Shown: piece after piece, positions 1 to 9,035 of the stretch | How the letters are laid out: each line of letters opens with the position of its first letter | Position numbering within the stretch: the stretch's first letter is position 1 | NCBI GenBank assembly: GCA_036848175.1 | Contig: DAIUKO010000003.1 | Location: forward strand, 1-64,000 | DNA from: QHWF01 sp036848175 | Lineage (GTDB): Bacteria; Acidobacteriota; Vicinamibacteria; Vicinamibacterales; CAVVIG01 | Reading direction: 5' to 3' | Length of the DNA: 64,000 nt | The notes under the pieces: model-generated | What the model was told of the DNA's origin: nothing | Databases searched by the model: none | The model's input: only the letters and a program-made list of their open reading frames with translations | Program-made: the position numbers and the translations under genes

Positions 1-721
1 CGATGTTGTGCGGCGTGTTGAACTGGCCCGGATTCTCGTTGGCGTGCGCGCCGCCGCTGCCGCGCGCGCCCCAGCTCTTGATCCAGTTGCCGTGCTTGTC
101 GAACTTCGCGACCCGCGAGTTGATGTAGCCGTCGCTGATATAGATGTTGTCGTCGGCGTCGAACGCGACGTCGGTCGGGGCGCGGAACATGCCGTCGACG
201 TGCGGGCGCGGCGGCGTGTTCGCCGCGAGACCGTTGCCCTTGTAGTAGTCGGGCTCGTCGGGTCCTTCCGGACGCCGTCCGAGATTCAGCGTCACGTAGC
301 CGGCCGCGTTGAACCGCATCACGGTGTGCGTGCCCTTGTCGACGATCCACAAATTGTCGTACTTGTCGTAGCGCGCGCCGTGCGCGTAGCCGAGTCCGTA
401 GACGCCTTTGCCGATCTCGCGGACGAACTTTCCGGTTTCATCGAACTCCAGCAGCTGCGTCGACGCCTCGCCGTACAACGGACCCGAGCCGGCGCTGCCC
501 TGATGGTTGAGCACCAGGAGGCGCCCCTTCGAGTTGACCGCAACCGCGAGCACCTCGCCGAGATTCATCTGCGGCGAGTACTTCAAATAGTCGGGCACCG
601 ACTCGAATGGAATCTTCGGGACGTCGCCGTTCTGGAGCGTCGGCCGGGCTGGCGGCGGCTGCTGCCCGGATAGCGAGATCGCCGCCGCCAACGTGCAGAT
701 GACAGTCGAGGCTCGCTTCAC
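1..721 (-). CDS. Secreted NHL-repeat beta-propeller protein, C-terminus cut by window edge
   Basis: Only the N-terminal ~240 codons are present; the frame is still open at base 1. After a short hydrophobic signal-like N-terminus the protein shows propeller-type repeats, including 'LWIVDKGTHTVMRF' and 'IYISDGYINSRVAKFDKHG', typical of NHL/SMP-30-like six-bladed propellers of the peptidylglycine-lyase-like group. I chose the GTG at 721 because GGAGG lies 5 bases upstream; an in-frame ATG at 733 overlaps that ribosome site and has none of its own. The protein is probably exported. Its substrate cannot be read from the fragment. Confidence 0.7.
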   Translation of the reverse strand, partial: MKRASTVICTLAAAISLSGQQPPPARPTLQNGDVPKIPFESVPDYLKYSPQMNLGEVLAVAVNSKGRLLVLNHQGSAGSGPLYGEASTQLLEFDETGKFVREIGKGVYGLGYAHGARYDKYDNLWIVDKGTHTVMRFNAAGYVTLNLGRRPEGPDEPDYYKGNGLAANTPPRPHVDGMFRAPTDVAFDADDNIYISDGYINSRVAKFDKHGNWIKSWGARGSGGAHANENPGQFNTPHNI

Positions 722-762
722 GACATCCTCCATATCTGCGTAACGCCGACGACCTGAAGAAC

Positions 763-815
763 GCTCACCCTTCGACAAGCTCAGGGTGAGCGAGTCGAAA
801 GGCTCAGGACGAGCG
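763..815. repeat. 53-bp palindrome-containing dispersed repeat, copy 1
   Basis: Bases 763-791 form an 8-bp stem (gctcaccc / gggtgagc) around a 13-base loop, followed by a 24-base tail to 815. The whole 53 bp is the reverse complement of 15716-15768 with one mismatch. It sits between the propeller gene and the DUF1592 gene, which are divergent. This REP-like sequence type is common in environmental genomes (from memory). Confidence 0.85.
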
Positions 816-933
816 GTGCCGGCGCACCTCAAGCCGCGGTGTCGAAAACCGTGCGATCTTACGCGTTTTCGGGCCAAACAACCGTTTACTCGATGCCCGG
901 CAATCAGCCACAATGACCGGCGGAGGAGACTGC

Positions 934-3393
934 GTGAAGCGGCTGACCGGGCGCGTGTCGCTCGTGGCGCTGATCGTGTGCGGCTGCATGGCGTCGCTGG
1001 CCAGCGTCGAGCCGTCGCCTCCGCGCGCCGTCCTCGATCAGTACTGCATCGGCTGCCACAACCAGAGACTCCACACCGCCGGCCTTGCGCTCGACACGGT
1101 CGACGTCGCGAATCCAGCCGCGCACCCCGAGGTGTGGGAGAAAGTGATCGCGAAGCTTCGCGCCGGATCGATGCCGCCGGCCGGGCGTCCGCGTCCCGAT
1201 GCGGCGACCTATCGCGACGTGGCGACCGAGCTCGAACACGCGCTCGATCGCGCGTGGGTGGCGAAGCCGAATCCGGGTCGCGTGCCCGCGGTCCATCGGC
1301 TCAATCGCATGGAATACAACCGCGCGATTCGCGATCTCCTTGCGCTCGACGTCGACGTGACGCCGCTGCTGCCCGGCGACGAGACCGCTGACGGCAGCTT
1401 CGACAATTTTGCAGACGCGCTGTCGATTTCGACGGCCCATCTCGAGCGGTACTTGTCGGTCGCGCGGCAGGTGACGCGGCTGGCCACCGCTCTTCCGCCG
1501 ACGAGTCCGCGCGTCGAGACGTTCGAGATTCCGCTGCACGTGATGCAGGACGATCGGCAGAGCGAGGATCTGCCGCTCGGATCGCGCGGCGGGATCGCGA
1601 TTCGCCACGACTTTCCCGTCGACGGCGTCTACCTGATCAAGGTCCGCTTGCAGCGGCAGTATCAGGACTACATCAAGGGCATGGGCTGGCCGCAGCAGCT
1701 CGACGTCCGGCTCGATGGCAAGCTGCTGAAGCGATTCACGGTTGGCGGCGGCGCGCAGGGACGGCCCGCGGCGTCCAGTTATGCGGGCGACGGCGAGCCA
1801 GGGTTCGCCGGCGACGACAGTTGGGAAAAGTACATGCAGATCGGCGGCGATGCCGGCCTCGAGCTCCGCGTTCCGATCAAAGCCGGTCCGCGCATCGTCG
1901 GCGTCTCGTTCGTGCGAGAGCTGTGGGAACCGGAGGGACTTCCGCAGCCGTTGCAGCGTGGACGCGTCATCACCGATGACCAGGTGTACATGGACTACGC
2001 GCGAGTGAGCTCGGTCCAGATCGGTGGTCCGTATCAATCCGTGGCATCCGGCTTCAGCCGGACCACGTGGGACGCCGCGGCCGCCGACTTCAACCGGATC
2101 CCCGACACGCCGTCGCGTCGTGCCATCTTCGTGTGCCATCCGAATGCCGCGGCCCAGGAGCGTGCGTGCGCGACGAAGATCCTCTCGAAGATCGCGCGGC
2201 TCGCGTATCGCCGTCCGCTCACGGATGCGGACACGCAGACGCTGCTTCAGTTCTACGACGACGGACGTCGCAACAGCGGGACGTTCGAAAGCGGCATTCA
2301 GTTCGCGCTCGAACGCATCCTCGTCGATCCCGACTTCCTGCTGCGTATTCACCGCGATCGGCATCGCCTGAGTGAAATCGAGCTGGCCTCGCGGTTGTCG
2401 TTCTTCCTGTGGAGCAGCATTCCCGACGATCGCCTGCTGACGCTGGCCGAGCGCCGACAGCTGACCAACCCGGCGACGCTCGAACAAGAAGTGCGGCGGA
2501 TGCTCGCCGACGATCGGGCGACCGATGCGCTGGTCAACGACTTCGCCGCACAGTGGTTGAACCTCCGTCGCGTCGACGAAGTCGTCGTCGATCCCGAGAA
2601 GTATCCGAACTACGACCTGAGCCTGATGCAGGCGTTCCGCACGGAGACGGAGCTCTTCGTCGGCAGCACCATCCGCGAGGATCGCAGCGTCGTCGATCTG
2701 CTGGATGCCAACTACACCTTCGTGAACGAACGGCTCGCGCGGCATTACGGCATTCCCGGCATCTACGGCAGCCGATTCCGCCGCGTCACGCTGCCGAATC
2801 ACGATCAGCGCGGCGGGTTGCTCGCGCACGGATCGCTTCTGGCCACGACGTCGTATCCCGATCGCACGTCGCCGGTGCTGCGCGGAAAGTGGCTGCTGAA
2901 CAACATCTTCGGCCTGCCGGCGCCGCCTCCGCCGCCCGGCGTCGATACGAATCTGCCCGACGTCAAACCCGGCGCGCCGCCGCCGACGATTCGCGAGCGG
3001 CTCGCGCAGCATCGGCAGAACCCGGCGTGCAACAGCTGTCACGCGACGATCGATCCGCTCGGCTTCGCGCTCGAGAACTTCGACGTGATCGGCGGCTGGC
3101 GCAGCGTCGACGAAGCCGGGAAGCGCGTCGACGCGACCGGCACCACGATTGGGGGCGCGACGGTCGAAGGGCTCACCGGTCTCCGCGCGCTGCTGCTGGC
3201 GCAGCCCGAGCAATTTCCCCGAACCGTCACCGAAAAGCTTCTCGCCTACGCGCTCGGCCGCCCGCTCGAGTACTACGATCGGCCGGCGGTGAGAAAGATC
3301 GTCCGCGACGCGGCCGCCCGCGAGTATCGTTGGTCGTCGCTCGTCCTCGGCATCGTCGAGAGTCCGACGTTTTTGATGCGGGAGAACCAATAA
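934..3393 (+). CDS. DUF1592-type secreted c-haem protein (planctomycete cytochrome family)
   Basis: About 819 residues. The GTG at 934 is preferred over the in-frame ATG at 913 because GGAGGAG lies 5 bases upstream of the GTG. A signal-like hydrophobic N-terminus is followed by a haem-binding CIGCH (C38-H42), the DUF1587/1592/1588/1585 succession typical of this family, and a second CNSCH (C699-H703) near 'IDPLGFALENFD'. Such proteins are thought to be periplasmic or surface electron carriers whose substrate is unknown. The stop shares its last A with the ATG of the next gene (TAATG), so the two are translationally coupled. DUF1592 and DUF1552 genes occur as a pair in Planctomycetes and Acidobacteria. 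Confidence 0.85.
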   Translation: MKRLTGRVSLVALIVCGCMASLASVEPSPPRAVLDQYCIGCHNQRLHTAGLALDTVDVANPAAHPEVWEKVIAKLRAGSMPPAGRPRPDAATYRDVATELEHALDRAWVAKPNPGRVPAVHRLNRMEYNRAIRDLLALDVDVTPLLPGDETADGSFDNFADALSISTAHLERYLSVARQVTRLATALPPTSPRVETFEIPLHVMQDDRQSEDLPLGSRGGIAIRHDFPVDGVYLIKVRLQRQYQDYIKGMGWPQQLDVRLDGKLLKRFTVGGGAQGRPAASSYAGDGEPGFAGDDSWEKYMQIGGDAGLELRVPIKAGPRIVGVSFVRELWEPEGLPQPLQRGRVITDDQVYMDYARVSSVQIGGPYQSVASGFSRTTWDAAAADFNRIPDTPSRRAIFVCHPNAAAQERACATKILSKIARLAYRRPLTDADTQTLLQFYDDGRRNSGTFESGIQFALERILVDPDFLLRIHRDRHRLSEIELASRLSFFLWSSIPDDRLLTLAERRQLTNPATLEQEVRRMLADDRATDALVNDFAAQWLNLRRVDEVVVDPEKYPNYDLSLMQAFRTETELFVGSTIREDRSVVDLLDANYTFVNERLARHYGIPGIYGSRFRRVTLPNHDQRGGLLAHGSLLATTSYPDRTSPVLRGKWLLNNIFGLPAPPPPPGVDTNLPDVKPGAPPPTIRERLAQHRQNPACNSCHATIDPLGFALENFDVIGGWRSVDEAGKRVDATGTTIGGATVEGLTGLRALLLAQPEQFPRTVTEKLLAYALGRPLEYYDRPAVRKIVRDAAAREYRWSSLVLGIVESPTFLMRENQ

Positions 3394-4736
3394 TGCGCTT
3401 CCTCACGAAGTCGTTGCCGCGTCGTACCGTGCTGCGCGGGCTCGGCGCGACCCTGGCCTTGCCGTTTCTCGACGCGATGCTGCCCGCCTTCTCGCTGCGC
3501 GGCATCGCCGCCGCACGATCCGGGAAGCTGGTTCACCGCTTCCAGGCGTTCTACGTCCCCAACGGGATGGCGATGGAGTACTGGCTGCCGAAAGGGGAAG
3601 GGACGGCGTTCGAGCTGTCGCCGATTCTCGAACCGCTCGCACCCTACAAGAACCAGATGCTCGTGCTGTCGGGCATCAAGGCGAACTGGAACTACATTCA
3701 CGCCGGCGCCTCGGGATCGTTTCTGACCGGCACGGTGCGCGGCGGCAAAACCGAAATCGAGATCATCGCCGACGTGTCGATCGATCAGCTGCTCGCCCGG
3801 CATTTCGCCAACGAGACGCAGATCGGATCGCTCGAGCTGTCGATGGACGCGCCCGCCAACGCTGGCGCCTGCACCGGCAACTTGAGCTGCGTCTACACGC
3901 ACACACTGTCGTGGCGCAGTCCGACGCAGCCGCTGCCGATGGAGTGGAACCCGCGCGCGGTCTTCGAGCGGTTGTTCGGCGACAGCGGCAGCACCGACAA
4001 GGCGGCGCGCGAGGCGAGGCTGCGGCAGCACAAGAGCATGCTCGACTCGGTGGCCGGAAAGCTGGCGAGCCTCAAAAAAGATCTCGGCCCGCAGGATCAG
4101 GCGAAGGTCGACGAATACACCGAGGCGGTTCGCGACGTCGAGCGGCGCATTCAGCGCGCGGAGGAGCAGAGCGACGTCGAACTGCCGACGCTCGAGCAGC
4201 CGCAGGGCGCGCCGCCGGTGTTCGAAGATCACCTGGCGTTGATGCTCGATCTGCAGGTGCTCGCGTTCCAGTCGGATCTCACCCGCGTCATCTCGTTCAT
4301 GATCGGCAAGGAGCAGAGCGCGCGGCCGTATCCGCAAATCGGCGTTCCCGAAGCGCATCATCCGCTCTCGCATCACAACGACGTGCCCGAACTCGTCGCG
4401 CACATGTCGAAGATCAACCGCTATCACACGCAGCTGTTCTCGCAGTACCTGGCGAAGCTGCGCGCGACGCCCGACGGCGACGGATCGCTGCTCGATCACA
4501 CGACGATCCTCTACGGCTCGGGCATCTCCAACAGCACGAAGCATTCGGGCGACAACCTGCCGCTCCTCGTCATGGGCGGCGGCGCCGGCACCCTCAAGGG
4601 CGGCCGCCATCTCGCGTTCACCGAGAAGCCGACGATGGCCAACCTGCTCGTGACGTTGATGGACAAGATGGATGTGCCGGTCGAGCGCGTCGGCGGCAGC
4701 ACGGGCAAGCTCCCGCTCGACACGCTTTCGTTGTAA
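3393..4736 (+). CDS. DUF1552 Tat-exported protein
   Basis: 447 residues. The N-terminus has a twin-arginine signal 'RRTVLRGLGATLALPFLDA', so it is probably exported folded, as expected for a cofactor-binding partner of the preceding c-haem protein. The body matches the DUF1552 family, with segments such as 'YVPNGMAMEYWLP' and 'GSGISNSTKHSGDNLP', whose fold resembles DUF1501 and sulfatase/phosphatase-like proteins. The start was chosen at the ATG overlapping the upstream stop, with GGGAG 7-11 bases ahead. Function is unknown. The fixed pairing with DUF1592 suggests one shared redox or degradative role. Confidence 0.85.
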   Translation: MRFLTKSLPRRTVLRGLGATLALPFLDAMLPAFSLRGIAAARSGKLVHRFQAFYVPNGMAMEYWLPKGEGTAFELSPILEPLAPYKNQMLVLSGIKANWNYIHAGASGSFLTGTVRGGKTEIEIIADVSIDQLLARHFANETQIGSLELSMDAPANAGACTGNLSCVYTHTLSWRSPTQPLPMEWNPRAVFERLFGDSGSTDKAAREARLRQHKSMLDSVAGKLASLKKDLGPQDQAKVDEYTEAVRDVERRIQRAEEQSDVELPTLEQPQGAPPVFEDHLALMLDLQVLAFQSDLTRVISFMIGKEQSARPYPQIGVPEAHHPLSHHNDVPELVAHMSKINRYHTQLFSQYLAKLRATPDGDGSLLDHTTILYGSGISNSTKHSGDNLPLLVMGGGAGTLKGGRHLAFTEKPTMANLLVTLMDKMDVPVERVGGSTGKLPLDTLSL

Positions 4737-4739
4737 TTC

Positions 4740-6095
4740 ATGGGCCGCTTCATCCCGCTGCTCGCTGTCTTCCTCATCGCCGCGAGCGATCCCCCCTCGC
4801 TCATCGAGGCGGCGAAGAACGCCGACACGGGCGTCGTGCGCGCGCTCGTCCAGAAGAAGGTCGACGTCAACGCCGCCGAGGGTGACGGGACGACGGCGCT
4901 GCACTGGGCGAGCTATCGCGACGACCTGGAGAGCGCCGATCTGCTGATCCGCGCCGGTGCCAACGTCAACGCGGCGAACGATCTCGGCGTCACGCCGCTG
5001 TGGACCGCGAGCCAGAACGGCAGCACCGCGATGGTCGCGAAACTGCTGGCGGCCGGCGCCAACCCGAATGCGGCGCTCCTCGCCGGCGAGACGCCGGTCA
5101 TGATCGCCGCCCGCGCCGGCAAGGCCGCCGTCGTCGACCAGTTGATCGCAAAAGGCGCCAACGTCAACGCGCGCGGCGCGCGCGGGCAGACGGCGCTGAT
5201 GTGGGCGGCGGCGCAGAAGCATGCCGACGTCGTGAAGGCGCTCGTCGCGCACGGCGCCGACGTCCACGCGAGATCCGAGGTGTGGAACGAAGTCATGGCC
5301 GTCTCGCCGCACGGCCACCTGCCGTACAACCGTGCGATCCCGCACGGCGGCGACACGGCGCTGATGTTTGCGGCGCGCGTCGGCGATCTCGAGTCGGCGG
5401 CGCGGCTCGTCGCGGCCGGGTCGACGGTCAACGACGCCGACGCCTGGGGCGTCAGCGCCACGGCGATGGCCGCGCATGCGGGCTTCGCGGATCTCGTCGC
5501 ATTTCTTCTCGAGAAAGGCGCCGACCCGAACGCCGCGAAGGCGGGCTTCGCCGCGCTGCACGCAGCGGTGATGCGGCGCGACCAGAGGATGGCGACTGCG
5601 CTGCTCGATCACGGCGCCGACCCGAACGCGCCGATCGAATCGTGGACGCCGACGCGCCGCTCGTCGCACGACTTCAACTTCAGTCCGGAACTGGTCGGCG
5701 CCACGCCGCTCTGGCTCGCGGCCCGCTTCGCCGATCCCGCGATGATGCGGCTGCTCGTCGAGTACGGCGCCGATCCGTTCGTCGTCCATCGCGGCGATCA
5801 CGTCGTCGAAGCGCGCGGCGGCAACGGATTCGAGCACAAGATCGACCTGACGAACGCGGTGATGGCGGCGACGGGAATGGGCGGCGGCACCGCCTGGCTG
5901 CCGCCCGAGCGGCGCCAACGCGAAGCGCTCTCGCTCGACGCCGTCAAGTACGCGGTGGAGCTCGGCGTCGACGTCAACGCCGCCAATATCGACGGCCGCA
6001 CGGCGCTCGATGCCGCGACGGCGGCGAAGTACGAGTCGGTGGTGAAATTCCTCGTCGAGCACGGCGCCAGGTCTGGCGCGCCGAAAAAAGATTAG
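4740..6095 (+). CDS. Secreted ankyrin-repeat protein
   Basis: 451 residues beginning with a signal peptide (MGRFIPLLAVFLIAAS). The rest is about ten ankyrin repeats with the usual 'TALHWA', 'GADPN' and 'GANVNA' signatures. It starts 3 bases after the DUF1552 stop, so it is the third gene of this operon. Ankyrin repeats give only protein-protein contacts; no enzymatic domain is visible. Secreted ankyrin proteins beside DUF1592/DUF1552 pairs recur in Acidobacteriota (from memory), perhaps as scaffold or docking partners. Confidence 0.85.
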   Translation: MGRFIPLLAVFLIAASDPPSLIEAAKNADTGVVRALVQKKVDVNAAEGDGTTALHWASYRDDLESADLLIRAGANVNAANDLGVTPLWTASQNGSTAMVAKLLAAGANPNAALLAGETPVMIAARAGKAAVVDQLIAKGANVNARGARGQTALMWAAAQKHADVVKALVAHGADVHARSEVWNEVMAVSPHGHLPYNRAIPHGGDTALMFAARVGDLESAARLVAAGSTVNDADAWGVSATAMAAHAGFADLVAFLLEKGADPNAAKAGFAALHAAVMRRDQRMATALLDHGADPNAPIESWTPTRRSSHDFNFSPELVGATPLWLAARFADPAMMRLLVEYGADPFVVHRGDHVVEARGGNGFEHKIDLTNAVMAATGMGGGTAWLPPERRQREALSLDAVKYAVELGVDVNAANIDGRTALDAATAAKYESVVKFLVEHGARSGAPKKD

Positions 6096-8974
6096 TCGCG
6101 GGATGCGGGCTCGGGCGCGCACGTCGGACGCCGAGGTTCGGCGCCGAGGAACGTGCGCCAGTCCTCCGCATCCAGTTCACCGACGGTGAGCCGCTCGCAT
6201 GCCGCCGCGACCAGGTCCTTCGGGTGCCAGAGCCAGACGCGCGCCGTCAGGTCCGCACTGGCGGTTGCGACCAGGCGGCCGTCGTCGCTGAACGCGATAT
6301 CGCGGACCGCGCCGCCGTGGGTCAGCCGCGCGAGCTCCGATCCGGTCCGGACGTCCCACACGCTCGCTCGATTTCCGCTGATCGTGGCGACAAACGCGCC
6401 ATCGCGACTGAGTGCGCGCAGTTCGTCTTTCCGATCGAGTGGCAGCTGACCGCTGACCTGTCCACTGCGGACATCCCACACGCGGACGACGTGTTGCCCG
6501 GTGACGGTCGCGAGGTACTGTCCACCTGCGCCCCACACGAGCCGATCCACCGCTCCGTCGGGTGACAGGCGCGCTGCCGGGCGCCAGGAGTCCGGCCGGC
6601 GCAGCGCGACGGTCTCATTGGCGTCGATCGTTGCGAGGCGCTGGCCAGCGGGCTCGAACGCTGCCGCGCGCACGTCGGCGGCGGCCGGCGAATTCACGGA
6701 TGCCCGTTGACCCGACCGCATGACGAGGAGCGTGCCGTCTTTCATCACCGCCGCGGCCAACGCCCCGTCGCCGCTGATCGAGATCGCGTCGATTTCGTCG
6801 CTCGGGACGTCGCTCGTGCGGCGCATGCTTCCCGCGCGGATGTCCCAGACGATGAGTTCGTCCTCCGACGTCACCGCGCCGAAGAACAGACCGCCCGGAC
6901 TGAATGCGACCTGTCCGACTTCTGGCGCCGGCTCGAAGCTGCCTCGAAGATCGTCGCTGGTCACGAAGGCCTCGTGAACGACACGGGCGGGTCCCGGCGC
7001 CGCGGCCGATTCGAGGGTCCAGACTTGCACCGCGCCCGATTTCGTCGCCGTCGCGAGCGTCTTTGCACCGGAACCGAAGGCCGCCGCGATCACCTCATCC
7101 GAGTGACGAAACTCTCGTGACTCGGAACCGGAAACGACACTCCACAAAGTGACGACTCCCGTCACGTCCGTTGTGATCAGCCGCTGGCCCGTGCCGTCGA
7201 AGTCCAGCGAGATGACGGCGCCATCGTGAGTCATCCATGCCAGCTCGCGCGCATCCGCAACGGTCCACACTCGTGCGGTGCCGTCGGAGCTGCCGACGGC
7301 CAGGACCCGTCCTGCGGGTGAAATCGCCAGCGACGTGACGCCGTCTTGTGCAGCTATGCGCGCGCGCTCGGTGCAGCGTCCTTCCCGGCCCGCTCCGAGT
7401 CGGACCACGTGAACCATGCCGGCGTCGTCGAGGAGAGCGGCATGCGTGGCGTCGGGACTGAACGCCGCGAGCTTCGCGGAGCCGACGTCGCAGCGGGGGA
7501 CACGCGAGGTCCCGTTATTGAAATCCCAGTTCACGATCGTCGATCGGCCGACGAGCGAGAGCAGGCCATCCGGAGAGAACGTCAGCGTCGTAAACGGATC
7601 GCCAAGCCGGCGCTCGGTCCATCCGCCGACATCCCACACGCTGGCCAGTCCGCCCTGGCGCGAGAGCGCCGCAACGAAACGTCCGTCGGGACTGAATCGG
7701 ACGACGCTGGCTCCCGGCAGCTGCGCTCTCGCGACCGTCGATGACGGTTCGCCCGATCGCGGCCGCCAGATATCGACGCCTCGTGCGCGGACGAGCGCGA
7801 CGTGCCGGCCGCCGGGACTCACGGCGATCGCGGCGATCGGCAGGCTCGTGTCGGAGTCGCGGAGCTCGTCGACGACTCTGCCGGCAGCGGTGTTCGCGAA
7901 CAGCGTCACGACGCTTTCACCGCCAAGCCGGCTCAACGTCGCGAAAAATCCTCCGTCTGGACTCACGACGAGAGAAGGCAGCCGGCCCTTCGGGTGGAGC
8001 CGCGCAGGACGCGGCGGCAGGAGTCTCAGTCCATGGCGAAGCGCCTGGTAGCTCTCCAACGACGCGGACTGATGATCCGGATGGAGCGATTCCGCCGCCA
8101 GCAGCACACTTCTCGTCAGCCGATTCGGCTCCTGGTTGATCGTGAGCTCGGCCTGCGCGGCGAGCTGGCGAGTCAGCGCGATCTGACGCTGCCGCTCGGC
8201 CTCCTGTCTGGCGACGCGTTCTTTCTGGGCTGCGATCGCCTCGCTGGCAGCGGCGCGTTCCGCGGCCAGACGCTGGCGTACCGCGTCTTGTCGCGACAGG
8301 AGCGCCCACACGGTGAGTGCTGAGAGCGCCAGCACAATCGCGGTGACGGCAGAGGTCCAGATCCGGCGGGCACGCAGCTGGCGGCGCCGCTCGCGCTGCT
8401 CGAGATCGCTGCGTTCGATGCCATAGAGATTCGCGAGAACCGTCAGCCAGGCGCCTTCGAACGGCGGCCGGTTGAGGCGTTGGCCCGTGGACGCGTAGCC
8501 GAGAAACGAGGCCGCCAACGGCATCGCCATGACGTCGCACAGAGCGTCCGGAAACGCGAACTCCTGCTCGCGTCCCGTTCGACCTTCGTTGTTGGGAATG
8601 CCGGACAGCAGGATGGGGATGATGTGCTCGGCGCCTCTCGCCGCGGCGAAGAGGCGAATCTCTTCGGCGACGAATCGGCTCGCGCGCGCCGCCGGCGTGC
8701 AAATCACGATCAGTTTGCGCGAGGCGGCGAGGTGCCGCGTGACGGCGCTCGTGTACTCGGTGCCTGTGAAGTCCTCTTCGTCACGGAATACCTCCAGGTA
8801 GCGGTACGGGACGCCGAGCTCGCGCGGGGGACGATAGCCCTCGAGGGCGGACTCGAGAGCTGCGGCAAATGGGCGGTCGGCGCGCGAATAGCTGATGAAC
8901 GCGTCGTGAATGATCTCGACGGCCGACGTCTGTGCGCCGCCGGGCCGCGCATCCGTCATCGTGGGCCATAGCAT
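6092..8974 (-). CDS. TIR domain - transmembrane - WD40 repeat protein
   Basis: 960 residues. A TIR domain occupies ~20-160 ('IHDAFISYSRADRPFAAALE', then 'SRKLIVICTPAARAS'). In the segment SRFVAEEI, E105 lines up with the catalytic glutamate of NAD-cleaving TIR domains. A transmembrane helix follows at ~206-226, then a charged coiled coil (~229-285), then ~600 residues of WD40 repeats ending in 'ATASADLTARVWLW'. The TIR domain should face the cytoplasm; which side the propeller faces cannot be told. It overlaps the ankyrin gene tail-to-tail by 4 bp and is divergent from DUF1800. It could be a signalling receptor, or a defence sensor with the propeller as ligand-binding part. No partner gene supports either. 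Confidence 0.8.
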   Translation of the reverse strand: MLWPTMTDARPGGAQTSAVEIIHDAFISYSRADRPFAAALESALEGYRPPRELGVPYRYLEVFRDEEDFTGTEYTSAVTRHLAASRKLIVICTPAARASRFVAEEIRLFAAARGAEHIIPILLSGIPNNEGRTGREQEFAFPDALCDVMAMPLAASFLGYASTGQRLNRPPFEGAWLTVLANLYGIERSDLEQRERRRQLRARRIWTSAVTAIVLALSALTVWALLSRQDAVRQRLAAERAAASEAIAAQKERVARQEAERQRQIALTRQLAAQAELTINQEPNRLTRSVLLAAESLHPDHQSASLESYQALRHGLRLLPPRPARLHPKGRLPSLVVSPDGGFFATLSRLGGESVVTLFANTAAGRVVDELRDSDTSLPIAAIAVSPGGRHVALVRARGVDIWRPRSGEPSSTVARAQLPGASVVRFSPDGRFVAALSRQGGLASVWDVGGWTERRLGDPFTTLTFSPDGLLSLVGRSTIVNWDFNNGTSRVPRCDVGSAKLAAFSPDATHAALLDDAGMVHVVRLGAGREGRCTERARIAAQDGVTSLAISPAGRVLAVGSSDGTARVWTVADARELAWMTHDGAVISLDFDGTGQRLITTDVTGVVTLWSVVSGSESREFRHSDEVIAAAFGSGAKTLATATKSGAVQVWTLESAAAPGPARVVHEAFVTSDDLRGSFEPAPEVGQVAFSPGGLFFGAVTSEDELIVWDIRAGSMRRTSDVPSDEIDAISISGDGALAAAVMKDGTLLVMRSGQRASVNSPAAADVRAAAFEPAGQRLATIDANETVALRRPDSWRPAARLSPDGAVDRLVWGAGGQYLATVTGQHVVRVWDVRSGQVSGQLPLDRKDELRALSRDGAFVATISGNRASVWDVRTGSELARLTHGGAVRDIAFSDDGRLVATASADLTARVWLWHPKDLVAAACERLTVGELDAEDWRTFLGAEPRRPTCAPEPASRD

Positions 8975-9035
8975 AACCGTGTCGTCATCGGCGTTGCGGT
9001 GTTGTACTATCGGCCGTCCTCACGCAGGAGGGTTC

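Noticed and set aside
904..6122. Very long open frames antisense to the DUF1592, DUF1552 and ankyrin genes
   Set aside because: They are mirror frames of GC-rich genes, arginine-rich, without domains or ribosome sites, while the plus-strand frames have clear families.
6092..8974. Complete TIR-based phage defence system
   Set aside because: No cyclase, STAND ATPase or partner gene is adjacent. The neighbours are exported DUF proteins, so only the single protein is reported.
8910..9035. Extended N-terminus of the DUF1800 protein
   Set aside because: The frame is open there, but it overlaps the divergent TIR gene, and a strong AGGAGG site marks the ATG at 9036.
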